Shown piece after piece: positions 46,037 through 56,552 of a stretch of 64,000 bases of DNA (its first letter is position 1; the number at the start of each line of letters is the position of its first letter). The DNA is taken from NCBI GenBank assembly GCA_000149265.1, contig CH000031.1:50337-114336 (forward strand), in the 5' to 3' direction. This DNA is from Ciona savignyi (lineage: Eukaryota > Chordata > Ascidiacea > Phlebobranchia > Cionidae). The translations under genes were made by a program, and so were the position numbers. A model generated the notes under the pieces. That model was not told the origin of the DNA and searched no databases. It saw only the letters and a program-made list of their open reading frames with translations.

Positions 46037-47190
46037 TTATATTCGTGCCTATGCCTGGCACTTGATTTGACTTGACGATTACCTATATAGCTAATAGTAC
46101 AGTATGACTCCGACAATCCGTAATCCGTCACAAAAGGTTGATTTTATTCTTGATTAAATGCGACCATGACAAAACACGCATGTGATGATTAATTCACTAT
46201 ATGCGGGCACGACGTAATAAACACCAAAATTGTCTCACGCCATACTTTATTCTCTTAGCTTAATACTGCCAAAGCCACGATTTTAAACTCTAGTTAGTTT
46301 AGTTTATTTATTTTTATCTGCTTCGTTAGAATAAAGAAGAATAAAACAATTATTTCAAATCAAAAAGACAGGATAAAACGGCAAAACTATAACAGTAGTT
46401 AAAACACGTCAGTGAATAGACACATTAAAAATTAAGGAAAAAAACGACGTGGCCGTTAAACCTTACAATAATAAAAATAAATTTCAACGAAAAAAATTAA
46501 ATCAAAATTAAATAATAAATTTGATGTTATTTAAGACTGAGTAAAAGTGTGCAAGCGCGACCCAGTACTAAGGGGGGAACCGGCTTTGGGAAAAAGAAAA
46601 AAACCCTAAAATGAAATTCCACCAGTGGTTAAAAAAACCGTTTCAAAACACACTTACATACATTAAATTATTTTTGGTGCAAGAACAGTTATTGCACTAT
46701 ATTTATTAAAGAAAGGAAATAATTTAAGCTCAAAAAAATTAATATAAAAATAATCCAAGCTCTAATAATTCAAACTCAAAAACAAAAGACAATTTGGTTG
46801 TATCGTGAGGAAAAAAGGAAGTTCGTGAAACGTTAAAGACTGCAGTCATGTTAAAGCAGATTTACAACCGTGTGAGGGGGCGTTATATGGAACTAGTGAT
46901 AACAACAACTTGCGGTACATTTTGAACAATGACAAACGAGAAATTGCTACAATATTTTCCAAGTTTGGTTATATTATATAGTTCATGTGAATATTCCGGA
47001 TATTGAGTTCCCTTGTACAGTCTGTCGCATTAACTGTTCGGAAACAAACATGATGCACTTTGCATGAATTAAATATTTACAGTGTTCGGGTATGACAGGC
47101 AAAGCATAAAGAGTTTGAATTCATGAGAAAACCGACAACATTTCGTTGAATAACAAATATAATTCATGTTTGGTGAATACCGTGTTTAGT
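46037..47190. other. Intergenic, no gene recognised
   Basis: Contains a RepC copy (46292-46485: cggcaaaactataacagtag, taaaacacgtcagtgaatag) and AT-rich DNA downstream of the fibrinogen-domain gene. Confidence 0.4.
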
Positions 47191-47231
47191 TGTGGTTATT
47201 TACATTATATATAAAGGTGGGGTTTATATTA

Positions 47232-48814
47232 TTACTTGTCTCCTCTTGGCCTGAACTTCATCTCGATAAATTTCATCGAGTATCTGTGATTGTGGAAACC
47301 ATCCCAACTTGCAGCTCGGTTTGATGTGGTTTGGCACTTCAAGTACTCCCCGTTTAAGTTGGCAAGGCGACAATTACCATACCACCAAGCTCCATGGTGA
47401 TAAACAGCGCAATTACCACCACCGGAATCGTTGTCAACGTCCTTGGTGCTAAAGGGTAGCCCATTGTGAACCGAAAGCGAATCTCCTACGGAAATGACGT
47501 ATGAAAGCGATTAAGTATTTCCAACCCTTATCTGTTCTCATATTTACCTGCATTCCCAGAGTAACCTGACACTTTCAAAATATACTTTTCTTGAGCAGAA
47601 CCGATGGAAAAGGAGCTGTTGATATAAATTATATTATTGGATAACCTGTAAATTTGTAATGTTCTTACCTGTATTTTGCAAACTTTTTCACGTTTGCACA
47701 ATCTCCCAATTCAATCCGTAATTCATGATTCCCAGATCGGGTTAAAGCATGAAGATTTTCGTTTCCTTGATTTAGATTCAATCATATTAACTAATTTAAG
47801 TGATAAATATTAACAAATTAAAGCAAAACCCACCCAACCAGAATTCGTTGCTAAGGTTTCCAAACATCTCCTGATATTCAACCCAAGTTCGATAGAAGTT
47901 TTCAGAACCATCAGTCCGACGCTGAAAAACCTGGAATGTTCGTTTATTAGGTGTGAGCAATATTTCATCGATTAAAACTCCACCGACCATCCAACCGCCG
48001 CCGTCAGTGGTTTGATCGCAATAAACTTCCAAAGTTTTCTGGTTCCTTGGGTTATGTATGCGTTGTATTCCATTTTCGTTGAGTCCATACCGCAATGCTT
48101 CTTTGCAGCTTGTGGGTAATCCTAAACCAAGGAATAAATTAGAAATGACAAAAGAATGTCAATCTTAAGGTTTTGCGTTCATGCTATACTTAGTTCATGC
48201 TATATTGTAACTGCTTCGGCAGTACATATACTAGTAGCCTCAACATTTAAGTATTTGTGTGGTATCCGTGTATTAACATAGACTCAGTGGATCCCTATTT
48301 TACCGAACCCATCTTGTAGCTATTGCAGTTACACGGTATTTTACGATATACGATTTTCATGTAACGGTACAATAATCATTCATATAAATAGCTAATAACT
48401 GCTTCATTGTACGTTGAGTCTATTTTGCTCACCTGTGTAAATCACCCAATCCACAATCAGCATCGTGTCCCAGCCTGTGGGCTCGTCGGTTCGCACAAGT
48501 TCAAACAAAAAACCGTAAAGGCGGTTTCTTACAACAGTCAAGTTGAATTTATGAGGAAGGTTTGGATCTTGGGGCCTTGCTGTTGCGGTGACAAAAATTG
48601 GGACAGAACTTAAACACAAGTTGTACTTAACAAATGCCTTTCGTTTCGAGAATTGTGAATCAGATTGCAGCTCTGAGCTTCCTCTTTGAGACGCTGGTCT
48701 CTCTGTAATGTACTGGTTTAACAAAATGTCCACTATTCGAAAGAAACCAATTTCGTTACCTGATGCAACAATGTACAAACCACAGAAGATGATCAATAAA
48801 GCAAAGTATTTCAT
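47232..48814 (-). CDS. Secreted lectin: H-type-lectin-like domain plus fibrinogen C-terminal domain
   Basis: Seven coding exons on the minus strand: 48814-48760, 48702-48433, 48121-47988, 47930-47834, 47765-47669, 47615-47548, 47485-47232; 975 bp, 324 residues. Residues 1-18 are a signal peptide. Residues ~19-108 are a lectin-like domain (CLSSVPIFVTATA, LYGFLFELV, W..TMLIVDWVIYTG) with the strand/Trp spacing of H-type lectins. Residues ~109-324 are a complete fibrinogen-related domain: TLEVYCDQTTDGGGW, VFQRRTDGSENFYRTWVEY, EFWLGNENLHALTRSGNHEL, FSTKDVDND (calcium site), NCAVYHHGAWWYGNC and ANLNGEYLK. It resembles ficolins and tachylectins, so sugar or acetyl-group recognition in haemolymph immunity is likely. 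Two introns, 48759-48703 and 47987-47931, are exactly 57 bp and contain no stop, so they look like coding sequence unless compared with paralogues. The first is supported by the homologous intron at 35895-35838. The second restores the conserved GGGW-x-VFQRR and uses an unusual donor, GTCGGT. Confidence 0.9.
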
Positions 48815-49004
48815 GATTTGCGGGTTAAAACTGATCACAGTCTCATACCTGACTTGTTGGCAAATGTAAAAATAACGATAAAATATTAAGCCTCTCAATG
48901 AAACCTTTTTATTTCAGAAATGAATCTAGTGTAACGTATCTAAACACCCACTGCAATATAAAGGAACTGTTAGATTGATTGTGAAAATCCAGTTAAACGA
49001 CAAA

Positions 49005-49345
49005 CAATTACTTGACGTCACAACTTATTTAAGCAATGTTCGTTAACATTCACGGAATTCTGGAACTTCTCTGCGTGACGTAAACACACGTTTGTAATAA
49101 CTATGTTATATATACAAAGTGACATATATTATAGTTGTGGTTATATTCGTTTTATACAAGGTGTGATTTATCTTATTACTTCATTTTGCCAAACCTTATG
49201 CACTTGCACCCGACAATATACCGAAACGCGTTTCCAGTATTTTCCATTGATTTAAACTTTACAAAATGCAAAATTTGAACTCGTTCTCAATAAAGAGCCG
49301 ACATTTCAATAAAGACCCGACATGCTTTCAATTTAAGACAGATAC
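49005..49345. repeat. Segmental duplication block, copy 1
   Basis: Matches 50484-50822 at high identity (ttcgttaacattcacggaat, gtgacgtaaacacacgtttg, tataccgaaacgcgtttc). Within it, tgtggttat...ttattactt (49134-49190) also resembles 47190-47238, the 3' end of the fibrinogen-domain gene, so it may descend from a duplicated copy of that gene. Confidence 0.85.
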
Positions 49346-49352
49346 AGTTTGG

Positions 49353-49490
49353 TAAGGTAATCATGTTTATCCCTGAGTGCGGGCAAACTTTGTGGAGCTT
49401 TGTAACATAGTAGAAATCGTCGTATTACCTCGTGCCCACTGTCGGATTAGCTGAGGTACTGTCCTATGTTCCATATAAGTAAGACGTTTC
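49353..49490 (-). repeat. SINE-A tail/body, diverged
   Basis: ggtaatcatgtttatccctg to ctgaggtactgtcctatgtt. Confidence 0.6.
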
Positions 49491-49609
49491 TACTGATTCA
49501 ATACAACCAAATAAACGACTTGATGGGTTAAATCCTGTCATGGCTGACTAGCCATTGCATATTTCGTTTTAGGATAAAATGCATAGACTGTAATATCATG
49601 ATAAGTCTT

Positions 49610-49925
49610 TCAATGTAAGGCAAGTAAAATCTAGCCTTGTGTGAGAATCGAACCAACGACTTGGGAGAGATTAACGCAGGTGCAAGTACAAAGTGAAGAA
49701 CGTCGCCATCAAACAACAAACGTAACTGGAGCAACGCAGTCACGAGGAACAGATACCACAATGTTGATCAAAAGTTCCAGAAGTCGTCGCTTCCACCCAC
49801 GTTACCACACTGTCACCGGTCGATGTGACGTCAGAACCCTGCACTAATTTACTGCGGGCGTTCCGTGCATGCAAAAATGTACATTATTTTCCCGAATGTT
49901 GCAAAAATTATTGCTTGAAAAGTTC
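49610..49925. repeat. Dispersed block, copy 2 (longest)
   Basis: Copy of 45822-46036 extended to tgcaaaaattattgcttgaa. The extension is shared with 51174-51352. Confidence 0.85.
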
Positions 49926-50109
49926 CCACTATCCAAACTGTTGCAGTTTACATTACGAATCCATAATGCTCAATTAACAGATTTATAGGTTGAACTACAT
50001 CGACATATGCACATTACAATATGAATAACGGTCGTAATAAAGACAACATCTTCGGTTCAAAACTCAACCAGGCAATATATTTAACTGTACATGTTACATG
50101 AACGATAGA

Positions 50110-50300
50110 AGAGGGTATCCATATTTATCCCCGTAAATGGGAAAACCAAGGGGGTTATCACACGGGTAATAATCAGATCACCTCGCGCCCATCGTCGGGT
50201 TACCAGAGCTATTGCAGTGTGTTATGTATTATTTAGACGTTTATTGTTTTTTTTCTAAAACCCATAGATCCACTGGGTTCAGGCAATATCCGTTAAGTGG
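50110..50300 (-). repeat. SINE-A copy, body and tail
   Basis: gggtatccatatttatcccc to gggttcaggcaatatccgtt. Confidence 0.8.
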
Positions 50301-50483
50301 GGCTGCACTGATTTGCGGGACAGCACATTATTCTGTGGGACAGTGGGAAGAGGGTAAAAGGGAATTTTCGTCACTAACATAAACAGAACGGGTTATATCA
50401 TGATATACCCTAACCCCGATCCGCCCAATTCAATGACGAAATAACCCGTCCCGCTCATGTTATAGTGTGTTGTCCGGACCACA

Positions 50484-50822
50484 AACAATTATTTGACGTC
50501 ACAACTTCTTTAAGCAATGTTCGTTAACATTCACGGAATTCTGGAACTTACTCTGCGTGACGTAAACACACGTTTGTAATAACTATGTTATATATACAAA
50601 GTGACATATATTATGGTTGTGATTATATTCGTTTTACAAGATGTGATTTATCTTATCACTAAATTCTGCCAAACCTCATACACTTGCACCCGACGATATA
50701 CCGAAACGCGTTTCTAGTATTTTTTTATTTAAACTTTTCAAAATACAATTTTGAACTCGTTTCTAGTAAAGAGCCGACATGCTTTCACCATACAGACAGA
50801 TACGGTTTGGTAGGATAATCAT
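50484..50822. repeat. Segmental duplication block, copy 2
   Basis: Partner of 49005-49345 at an offset of about 1.48 kb. Confidence 0.85.
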
Positions 50823-50832
50823 GTTGTTCGTC

Positions 50833-50970
50833 CGTCCGACCGGTTAGTCTGGTGGTTTAGTGCGACACGACACATTCTAACCGAAAGGTTGAAGGTACGA
50901 AACAGTCCATGGTTTTGTCCTTGGGCAAGGTACTTAACGGACATTGTCTAAACCCGCGGATTAAACTTGT
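50833..50970 (+). repeat. SINE-A head copy
   Basis: gaccggttagtctggtggtt to ggacattgtctaaacccgcg. Confidence 0.75.
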
Positions 50971-51173
50971 TATCATAGAGATTTCAACTTCTAAGATTTG
51001 GAGTCCCTGATACATTGGTATATGTATCGGCGGCGTTAACAATTTGACGGCAAAATCGAATTTTCAACGGTTTGTCTGTCATATATATCCCAGTATCGAC
51101 ACAACTAGCGACCTCAGTTGATCGATATGACGTCAAGTGACGATATGCTGCGTCATAACTCCCATGTACCTCA

Positions 51174-51352
51174 AGAGGAACAGATACCACAATGTTGATC
51201 TAAAGTTCCAGAAGTCGTCGCTTCCACGCACGTTACCACACTGTCACCGGTCGATGTGACGTCAGAGCTCTGCACTGATTTACTGGGGCGTTCCGCGCAT
51301 GCGAAAATGTACATTATTTTCCCGAATGTTGCAACACTTATTGCTTGAAAGG
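51174..51352. repeat. Dispersed block, copy 3
   Basis: gaacagataccacaatgttg to acacttattgcttgaaaggt; partner of 49740-49925. Together with 50484-50822 it shows that about 0.9 kb was duplicated, later separated by insertions. Confidence 0.85.
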
Positions 51353-51545
51353 TTTCTGAAGCTATTGCAGTGTGTTATATATGATTTTTTTTTCTAAAAC
51401 ACATTGATCCACTAGGTTCAGGCAAAACTTGTAATTGTTTTTTTTTCTTACTTAAGGTACTTAACGGAAATTGCCTAAGCCCGCGGATTTAAACTATGAA
51501 TCATACACAACACACTGCATTAGCTCAGGTAACCCGACCTTTAAT
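51353..51545. repeat. SINE-A fragments, both orientations
   Basis: 51355-51430 is a reverse body (gctattgcagtgtgttatat); 51450-51538 is a forward body (aaggtacttaacggaaattg, cacaacacactgcattagct). Confidence 0.65.
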
Positions 51546-51604
51546 CTCCCGGCTGAGTACCGACCATCTAACAGAACTAACAGAACACTACCCCAGGCAT
51601 ACCT

Positions 51605-53417
51605 TAAATACGGGGTAACGTCACCCTAGGCATACGACAAATACAGGGCAACACTACCCCAGGCATACGAACGACAAATACAGGACAACACAACCCCAGG
51701 CATACGAACGACAAATACAGGGCAACACAACCCCAGGCATACAACAAATACAGGGCAACACCATCCCAGGCATACCACAAATACAGGGCAACACAACCCC
51801 AGGCATACGAACGACAAATACGGGGCAACACTACCTCAGGCATACCACAAATACAGGGCAACACAACCCCAGGCATACAACAAATACAGGGCAACACCAT
51901 CCCAGGCATACCACAAATACAGAGCAACACAACCCCAGGCATACGAACGACAAATACGGGGCAACACTACCCCAGGCATCCATAAATACAGGGCAACACT
52001 ACCCCAGGCATACCACAAATACAGGGCAACACCACCCCAGGCATACCACAAATACAGGGCAACACAACCCCAGGCATACGAACGACAAATACAGGGCAAC
52101 ACCACCCAAGGCATACCACAAATACAGGGCGAACGAACCNNNNNNNNNNNNNNNNNNNNNNNNNNNNNNNNNNNNNNNNNNNNNNNNNNNNNNNNNNNNN
52201 NNNNNNNNNNNNNNNNNNNNNNNNNNNNNNNNNNNNNNNCATACCACAAATACAGGGCAACACAACCCCAGGCATACGAACGACAAATACAGGACAACAC
52301 TACCCAAGGCACACGACAAATACAGGGCAACACTACCCCGGGCATACCACAAATACAGAACAACACTACCTTAGATATACCACAAATACAGGGCAACACT
52401 ACCTCAGGCATACCACAAATACAGGGCAACACTACCCCAGGCATACCACAAATACAGGGCAACACAACCCCAGGCATACCACAAATACAGGGAAACACAA
52501 CCCCAGGCATACCACAAATACAGGGCAACACAACCCCAGGCATACGAACGACAAATACAGGACAACACAACCCCAGGCATACGAACGACAAATACAGGGC
52601 AACACAACCCCAGGCATACAACAAATACAGGGCAACACCATCCCAGGCATACCACAAATACAGGGCAACACAACCCCAGGCATACGAACGACAAATACGG
52701 GGCAACACTACCTCAGGCATACCACAAATACAGGGCAACACAACCCCAGGCATACAACAAATACAGGGCAACACCATCCCAGGCATACCACAAATACAGA
52801 GCAACACAACCCCAGGCATACGAACGACAAATACGGGGCAACACTACCCCAGGCATCCATAAATACAGGGCAACACTACCCCAGGCATACCACAAATACA
52901 GGGCAACACCACCCCAGGCATACCACAAATACAGGGCAACACAACCCCAGGCATACGAACGACAAATACAGGGCAACACCACCCCAGGCATACCACAAAT
53001 ACAGGGCAACACTACCTCAGGCATACCACAAATACAGGGCAACACTACCCTAGGCACACCACAAATACAGGGCAACACTACCCCGGGCATACCACAAATA
53101 CAGGGCAACACCACCCCAGGCATACCACAAATACAGGGCAACACTACCTCAGGCATACCACAAATACAGGGCAACACCACCTCAGGCATACGAACAACAA
53201 ATACAGGGCAACACAACCCCAGGCATACGAACGACAAATACAGGGCAACACTACCTCAGGCATACCACAAATACAGGGCAACACAACCCCAGGCATACCA
53301 CAAATACAGGGCAACACTACCTCAGGCATACCACAAATACAGGGCAACACAACCCCAGGCATACGAACGACAAATACAGGGCAACACAACCCCAGGCATA
53401 CAACAAATACAGAGCAA
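51605..53417. repeat. Minisatellite, 33-bp and 37-bp units, with higher-order repeat
   Basis: More than 40 units. The short unit is aggcataccacaaatacagg + gcaacactacccc (33 bp); the long unit has cgaacga before caaatacagg (37 bp). A run of about 450 bp (51657-52108) is repeated essentially without change at 52534-52985, a nominal 877-bp period, with the N gap in between. Because 33 is a multiple of three, minus-strand frames stay open as an 11-residue repeat (MPGVVLPCICG), but the 37-bp units break the frame and there is no start or splice context. Non-coding is the sensible reading. Confidence 0.95.
52140..52239. other. Assembly gap (100 N) inside the minisatellite
   Basis: Placeholder gap within the tandem array, so the true array length is unknown. 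Confidence 0.98.
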
Positions 53418-54251
53418 AATTTCTGAAATTTGGCCGTCAAAAAAGCCAAATGGCAACCCCGATCGGGTGGTTATAACCATTCAGTTACTCGTCTGTTCCT
53501 TTGGTCATTTTCGTTATGCATGAAAGCTTCTTATAATGGGATTTCTATGGCAATATCGCAGTACAAGATTTTTACCATTGGACGTATACAAGGTTACTCA
53601 ACCGGCGGCTGTCATTTACTCAAATACTTTTGTTAGAATTTGTAGCGGCTGCTTCTTTTATTATGTTTTATATATATTGCTTTTACACCGTAGACCGGTA
53701 GCAGTTTTGCTTTATTATTCGTTTGACTCCGATATGCGCAACGGTACAAGTAAAATAATGCAGAAGTATAACCGGCTACGTAATTGTATAAATGGTAATC
53801 AGACTAAAGGGTACTTTAAGCGTATACCTGCCCTCGAGGCCACAGGAGCCTAGGCTTTACAGACTGTGAATTTGGAAACACAGTTCTGTAAGCCTAGACA
53901 CCTATGTGTCTGTGTCTCTGGTGAAATGATCTTTTATAGGCGATTTTGCAACAAAGGAAAAAATGCGATGCAAAGTATCTAAAACACGTACAATAGATAA
54001 TGTTTGTGCTCCGTGCAATAGAATATCTCTGCACGCTGAATTTAGAAGTTTTCCCAGGTCGTTTATCGCATCGTGAATTTAAAAAGTCATTCGTCGTTTA
54101 TTCCGATTGCTTTGTTACTTGGAATTTTGATAACCAAGTGGTCAGCGTCCAGCTATCTTGGTACGACAAATTTATTATTCAGTTTTAATTATTAGCGTTT
54201 ATAGTTTTTGCATTTACGGAATAAAAAACAAATCATCATTTGGATATTTAA
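53418..54251. other. Intergenic, no gene recognised
   Basis: Plus-strand open frames at 53430-53853 and 54000-54343 have no recognisable domains and no splice context. A 53850-53910 stretch has the words aggcttacag / ctgtaagcct as a short inverted repeat. Confidence 0.4.
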
Positions 54252-54476
54252 CACACTACAGGATCACTTGGAGTGCATGGATCGTTAGATCGCCCGCTAT
54301 ACTTAGTAATTACAAAAGCCTTGGAGAAAACTTCTCTTACTAAAATAAAGATTATGATATTAATGTTAGGGTAGGGGTTAAAGTTAGTTTTCGGGTTGAT
54401 ATTAGTGTTTGGGACAGGGTTAGAATTAATTTCCATAGCAATCTAAGCGATCCTGTAGTATTTAGAGACACCCCAG
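54252..54476. mobile_element. MITE-1, copy 1
   Basis: Inverted ends actacaggatcacttgg and aagcgatcctgtagtattt...gagacacccc bound ~220 bp. The core reads gttagggtaggggttaaagt and gtttgggacagggttagaat. It lies upstream of the UQCRB-type gene. Confidence 0.7.
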
Positions 54477-54688
54477 TTTTTTTGCTAACATTAAATGTCG
54501 CCAGATAAATGGATTTAATAAATGGTCATGTATATACTACAATTTAGTTAACTTTTTATATTTTATTACTTAAAATTACAAATTATACAGTGCAAATTAA
54601 TGATTTGACCTTTATTCATCTATACAGTTCAGGAAAAAACAAACTTCGATTTTTCTTTTTCAAATTATATATCTTTAAATTATAACAA

Positions 54689-55237
54689 ATGTCTGTTGCA
54701 AGACATGGTATACAAGTGGCAAAAAGAGTTGGTACAGTTCATGCGGTCAACCTAAACTGGGAGATTGGAAAATATCCCAATCAACTTGGATGCATCCATG
54801 AAAGTTTAATCCCGCTGCAAAAGAAGCTACACAAGATGGACTACATTGGGTCCAACTATTGCAAGTATGGGTTGCTGAACCACGACATGTTAAACGAGAC
54901 AGATAGCGATGTAGAGGAAGCTCGTCGTCGAATGACTGAAGATGAGACCCAAGGAAGATATTTCCGAATCAACCGAGCCCTCTTACTCTCCTCAAACCAG
55001 CAGATCCTGCCCGTAGATCAGTGGACACCAATGGACGCCGACCACAACTATCTTCAGCCTCATATCAATGCTGTGCAGCAGGAAAAACAAGAAAGGTTGC
55101 TTGTCAAATGTGCCATGCTTGATTTCGAAGACTACACAGATAGATTGTTCATGATGCCATATCGATTGATTAATTTCTTTAAAATTCGCGACATGAGGCA
55201 AAAGCTGAGAGCACAGGCAAACCCTACACTTGTGTAG
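54689..55237 (+). CDS. UQCRB: Cytochrome bc1 complex subunit 7 (UQCRB/QCR7 type) with long N- and C-terminal extensions
   Basis: The family protein is a small matrix-side subunit of respiratory complex III. Residues ~58-140 of this 182-residue frame match it: KYGLLNHDM, a VEEARRRM segment, YFRINRALLLSSNQQILP, DQWTPMDADHNYLQPHI and an EKQER helix. Compare the family's YNKLGLMRDD, VKEAIRRLP, FRIKRALDLTMKQQILPKEQW and YLEPYL. Animal UQCRB is about 111 residues. Here about 55 residues precede the core (MSVARHGIQVAKRVG, basic and possibly a targeting peptide) and about 42 follow it (DFEDYTDRLFMMPYRLINFF). There is no intron. AATAAA is at 55316, 79 bp after the stop. It may be an intronless paralogue rather than the main complex III subunit; a search of the rest of the genome for a 110-residue copy would settle this. 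Confidence 0.78.
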   Translation: MSVARHGIQVAKRVGTVHAVNLNWEIGKYPNQLGCIHESLIPLQKKLHKMDYIGSNYCKYGLLNHDMLNETDSDVEEARRRMTEDETQGRYFRINRALLLSSNQQILPVDQWTPMDADHNYLQPHINAVQQEKQERLLVKCAMLDFEDYTDRLFMMPYRLINFFKIRDMRQKLRAQANPTLV

Positions 55238-55315
55238 TTATACTGACTGCATTCTTTTGTATCATTTGGACTTAAGGTTTATAATGATTCAGTTTACTGT
55301 TATTTAATTTGGTTA

Positions 55316-55321
55316 AATAAA
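55316..55321 (+). terminator. Polyadenylation signal of the UQCRB-type gene
   Basis: AATAAA 79 bp after the stop codon; another lies at about 55398. Confidence 0.65.
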
Positions 55322-55469
55322 GTTCAACAGTTGATATGCTTTAAAATTCATATTATAACTCACTTTAAACATGTTAAATTATTATTGTTTATGGCTGAAT
55401 AAAATCTACAAGTTTAAGTTTGTCCTGTGGTAAATTGTGTAGCAGGTTGCATCCTGTGAAATCAGATTA

Positions 55470-55600
55470 GTCCGACCAGTTAGTCTGGCGGTTTAGTGCG
55501 ACGCCTTTCAACCGAAAGTTTGCAGTTTCGAAACTGGTCGGTACCTTGATCAAGGCACTAAATGGACATTTCCCGGGGATAAACATGAATATCCTATCTT
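55470..55600 (+). repeat. SINE-A copy, centre deleted
   Basis: gtccgaccagttagtctggc to ccggggataaacatgaatat; the body between ctaaatggac and cccggggata is missing. Confidence 0.8.
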
Positions 55601-55689
55601 TTTTAAATTAACTATTCTATGTGTATAAATAAAGATATGGCTATGTATTGAACACCAAAGGGTGTTAGTATATTTTTTACAGGACTAAG

Positions 55690-55770
55690 TTAGTTTAGTT
55701 TTGTCATTTTTTGCCTCAGTAATAAAAATTGGCAAACGAGTCAAACCATGACACAGAAACTGGAAGTTTT
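55690..55770 (+). repeat. RepC fragment
   Basis: gttagtttagttttgtcatt and ttttgcctcagtaataaaaa; truncated after tgacacagaaactgg. Confidence 0.55.
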
Positions 55771-55989
55771 GAAGCCAGTATGTGCTCTTTACAAAGATTT
55801 ATTGTGTATTAGCTGCATTAACCACATGCATAATTAACGTCTCCAACACATACAGTAAACCCAGAGGGTTGGGAATTCAAATGCATAGTATGTTTCGATC
55901 TTCTAGTAAGTAATCAGTAGCGAAAATTGTACCATTAAAGCCCACTTATTCATTAACACGATATTGACACATTTAGCACCAAGTACATT

Positions 55990-56162
55990 CCTTGGCCAAG
56001 GTACTTTAGGGACATTAACTGAAGCCTTTTAATGGGTTCTACCAAACTAAAGGAACGTATGAATCATATACAACACACAATAACTACTCAGGCTTGAGGT
56101 CATCTCATGATTGCCCTTTGTTTTCCCATTCCCATGGATAAACATGAAAATTCTATCCTTTA
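55990..56162 (+). repeat. SINE-A tail half
   Basis: ccttggccaaggtactttag to atggataaacatgaaaattc, lacking the head. Confidence 0.75.
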
Positions 56163-56333
56163 GCACTGCTTAAACCACACAGTAGTCACAACATTGCCAG
56201 AGCATTGCTGTCTTTACTTTATCTTTAATTCAAAAAAATATAATTTTGAATAAATACAACCCCCTGCTAATCTAATAACATCATCTAACCCCATTCATAG
56301 AAGTGACATTTTAGGAGTTGTGTAAAATATGAG

Positions 56334-56339
56334 TTTATT
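56334..56339 (-). terminator. Polyadenylation signal of KLHL18
   Basis: AATAAA on the minus strand (tttatt on plus), about 215 bp after the stop codon. Confidence 0.55.
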
Positions 56340-56552
56340 GTTAACATTCAAATACAATAAAATAGGTACATAGAAATGATCAAATAAAAAGTAGTATTGC
56401 TCTTAAGGATGGTACAGCACACTGAACGTTGTATTTTGTTAAATACGGAAACAGGAAAATATATGCATTTTATCTCTTTTTGGCGAATAATACATCAAAG
56501 AAAAAAAACTGTAAATAATTTATTTTGGTTTCTCCAAAAGCCGAAAATATTT

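Noticed and set aside
47796..48898. Reading straight through the fibrinogen-gene frames, including the N-terminal extension before 48814
   Set aside because: Two 57-bp introns and the lack of a signal peptide in the longer start argue for the ATG at 48814 and for splicing.
51604..53449. Long minus-strand open frames with a Cys-rich 11-residue repeat (up to 327 codons)
   Set aside because: They follow from a 33-bp tandem unit being a multiple of three. 37-bp units break the frame, two alternative frames are equally open, and one frame crosses the N gap.
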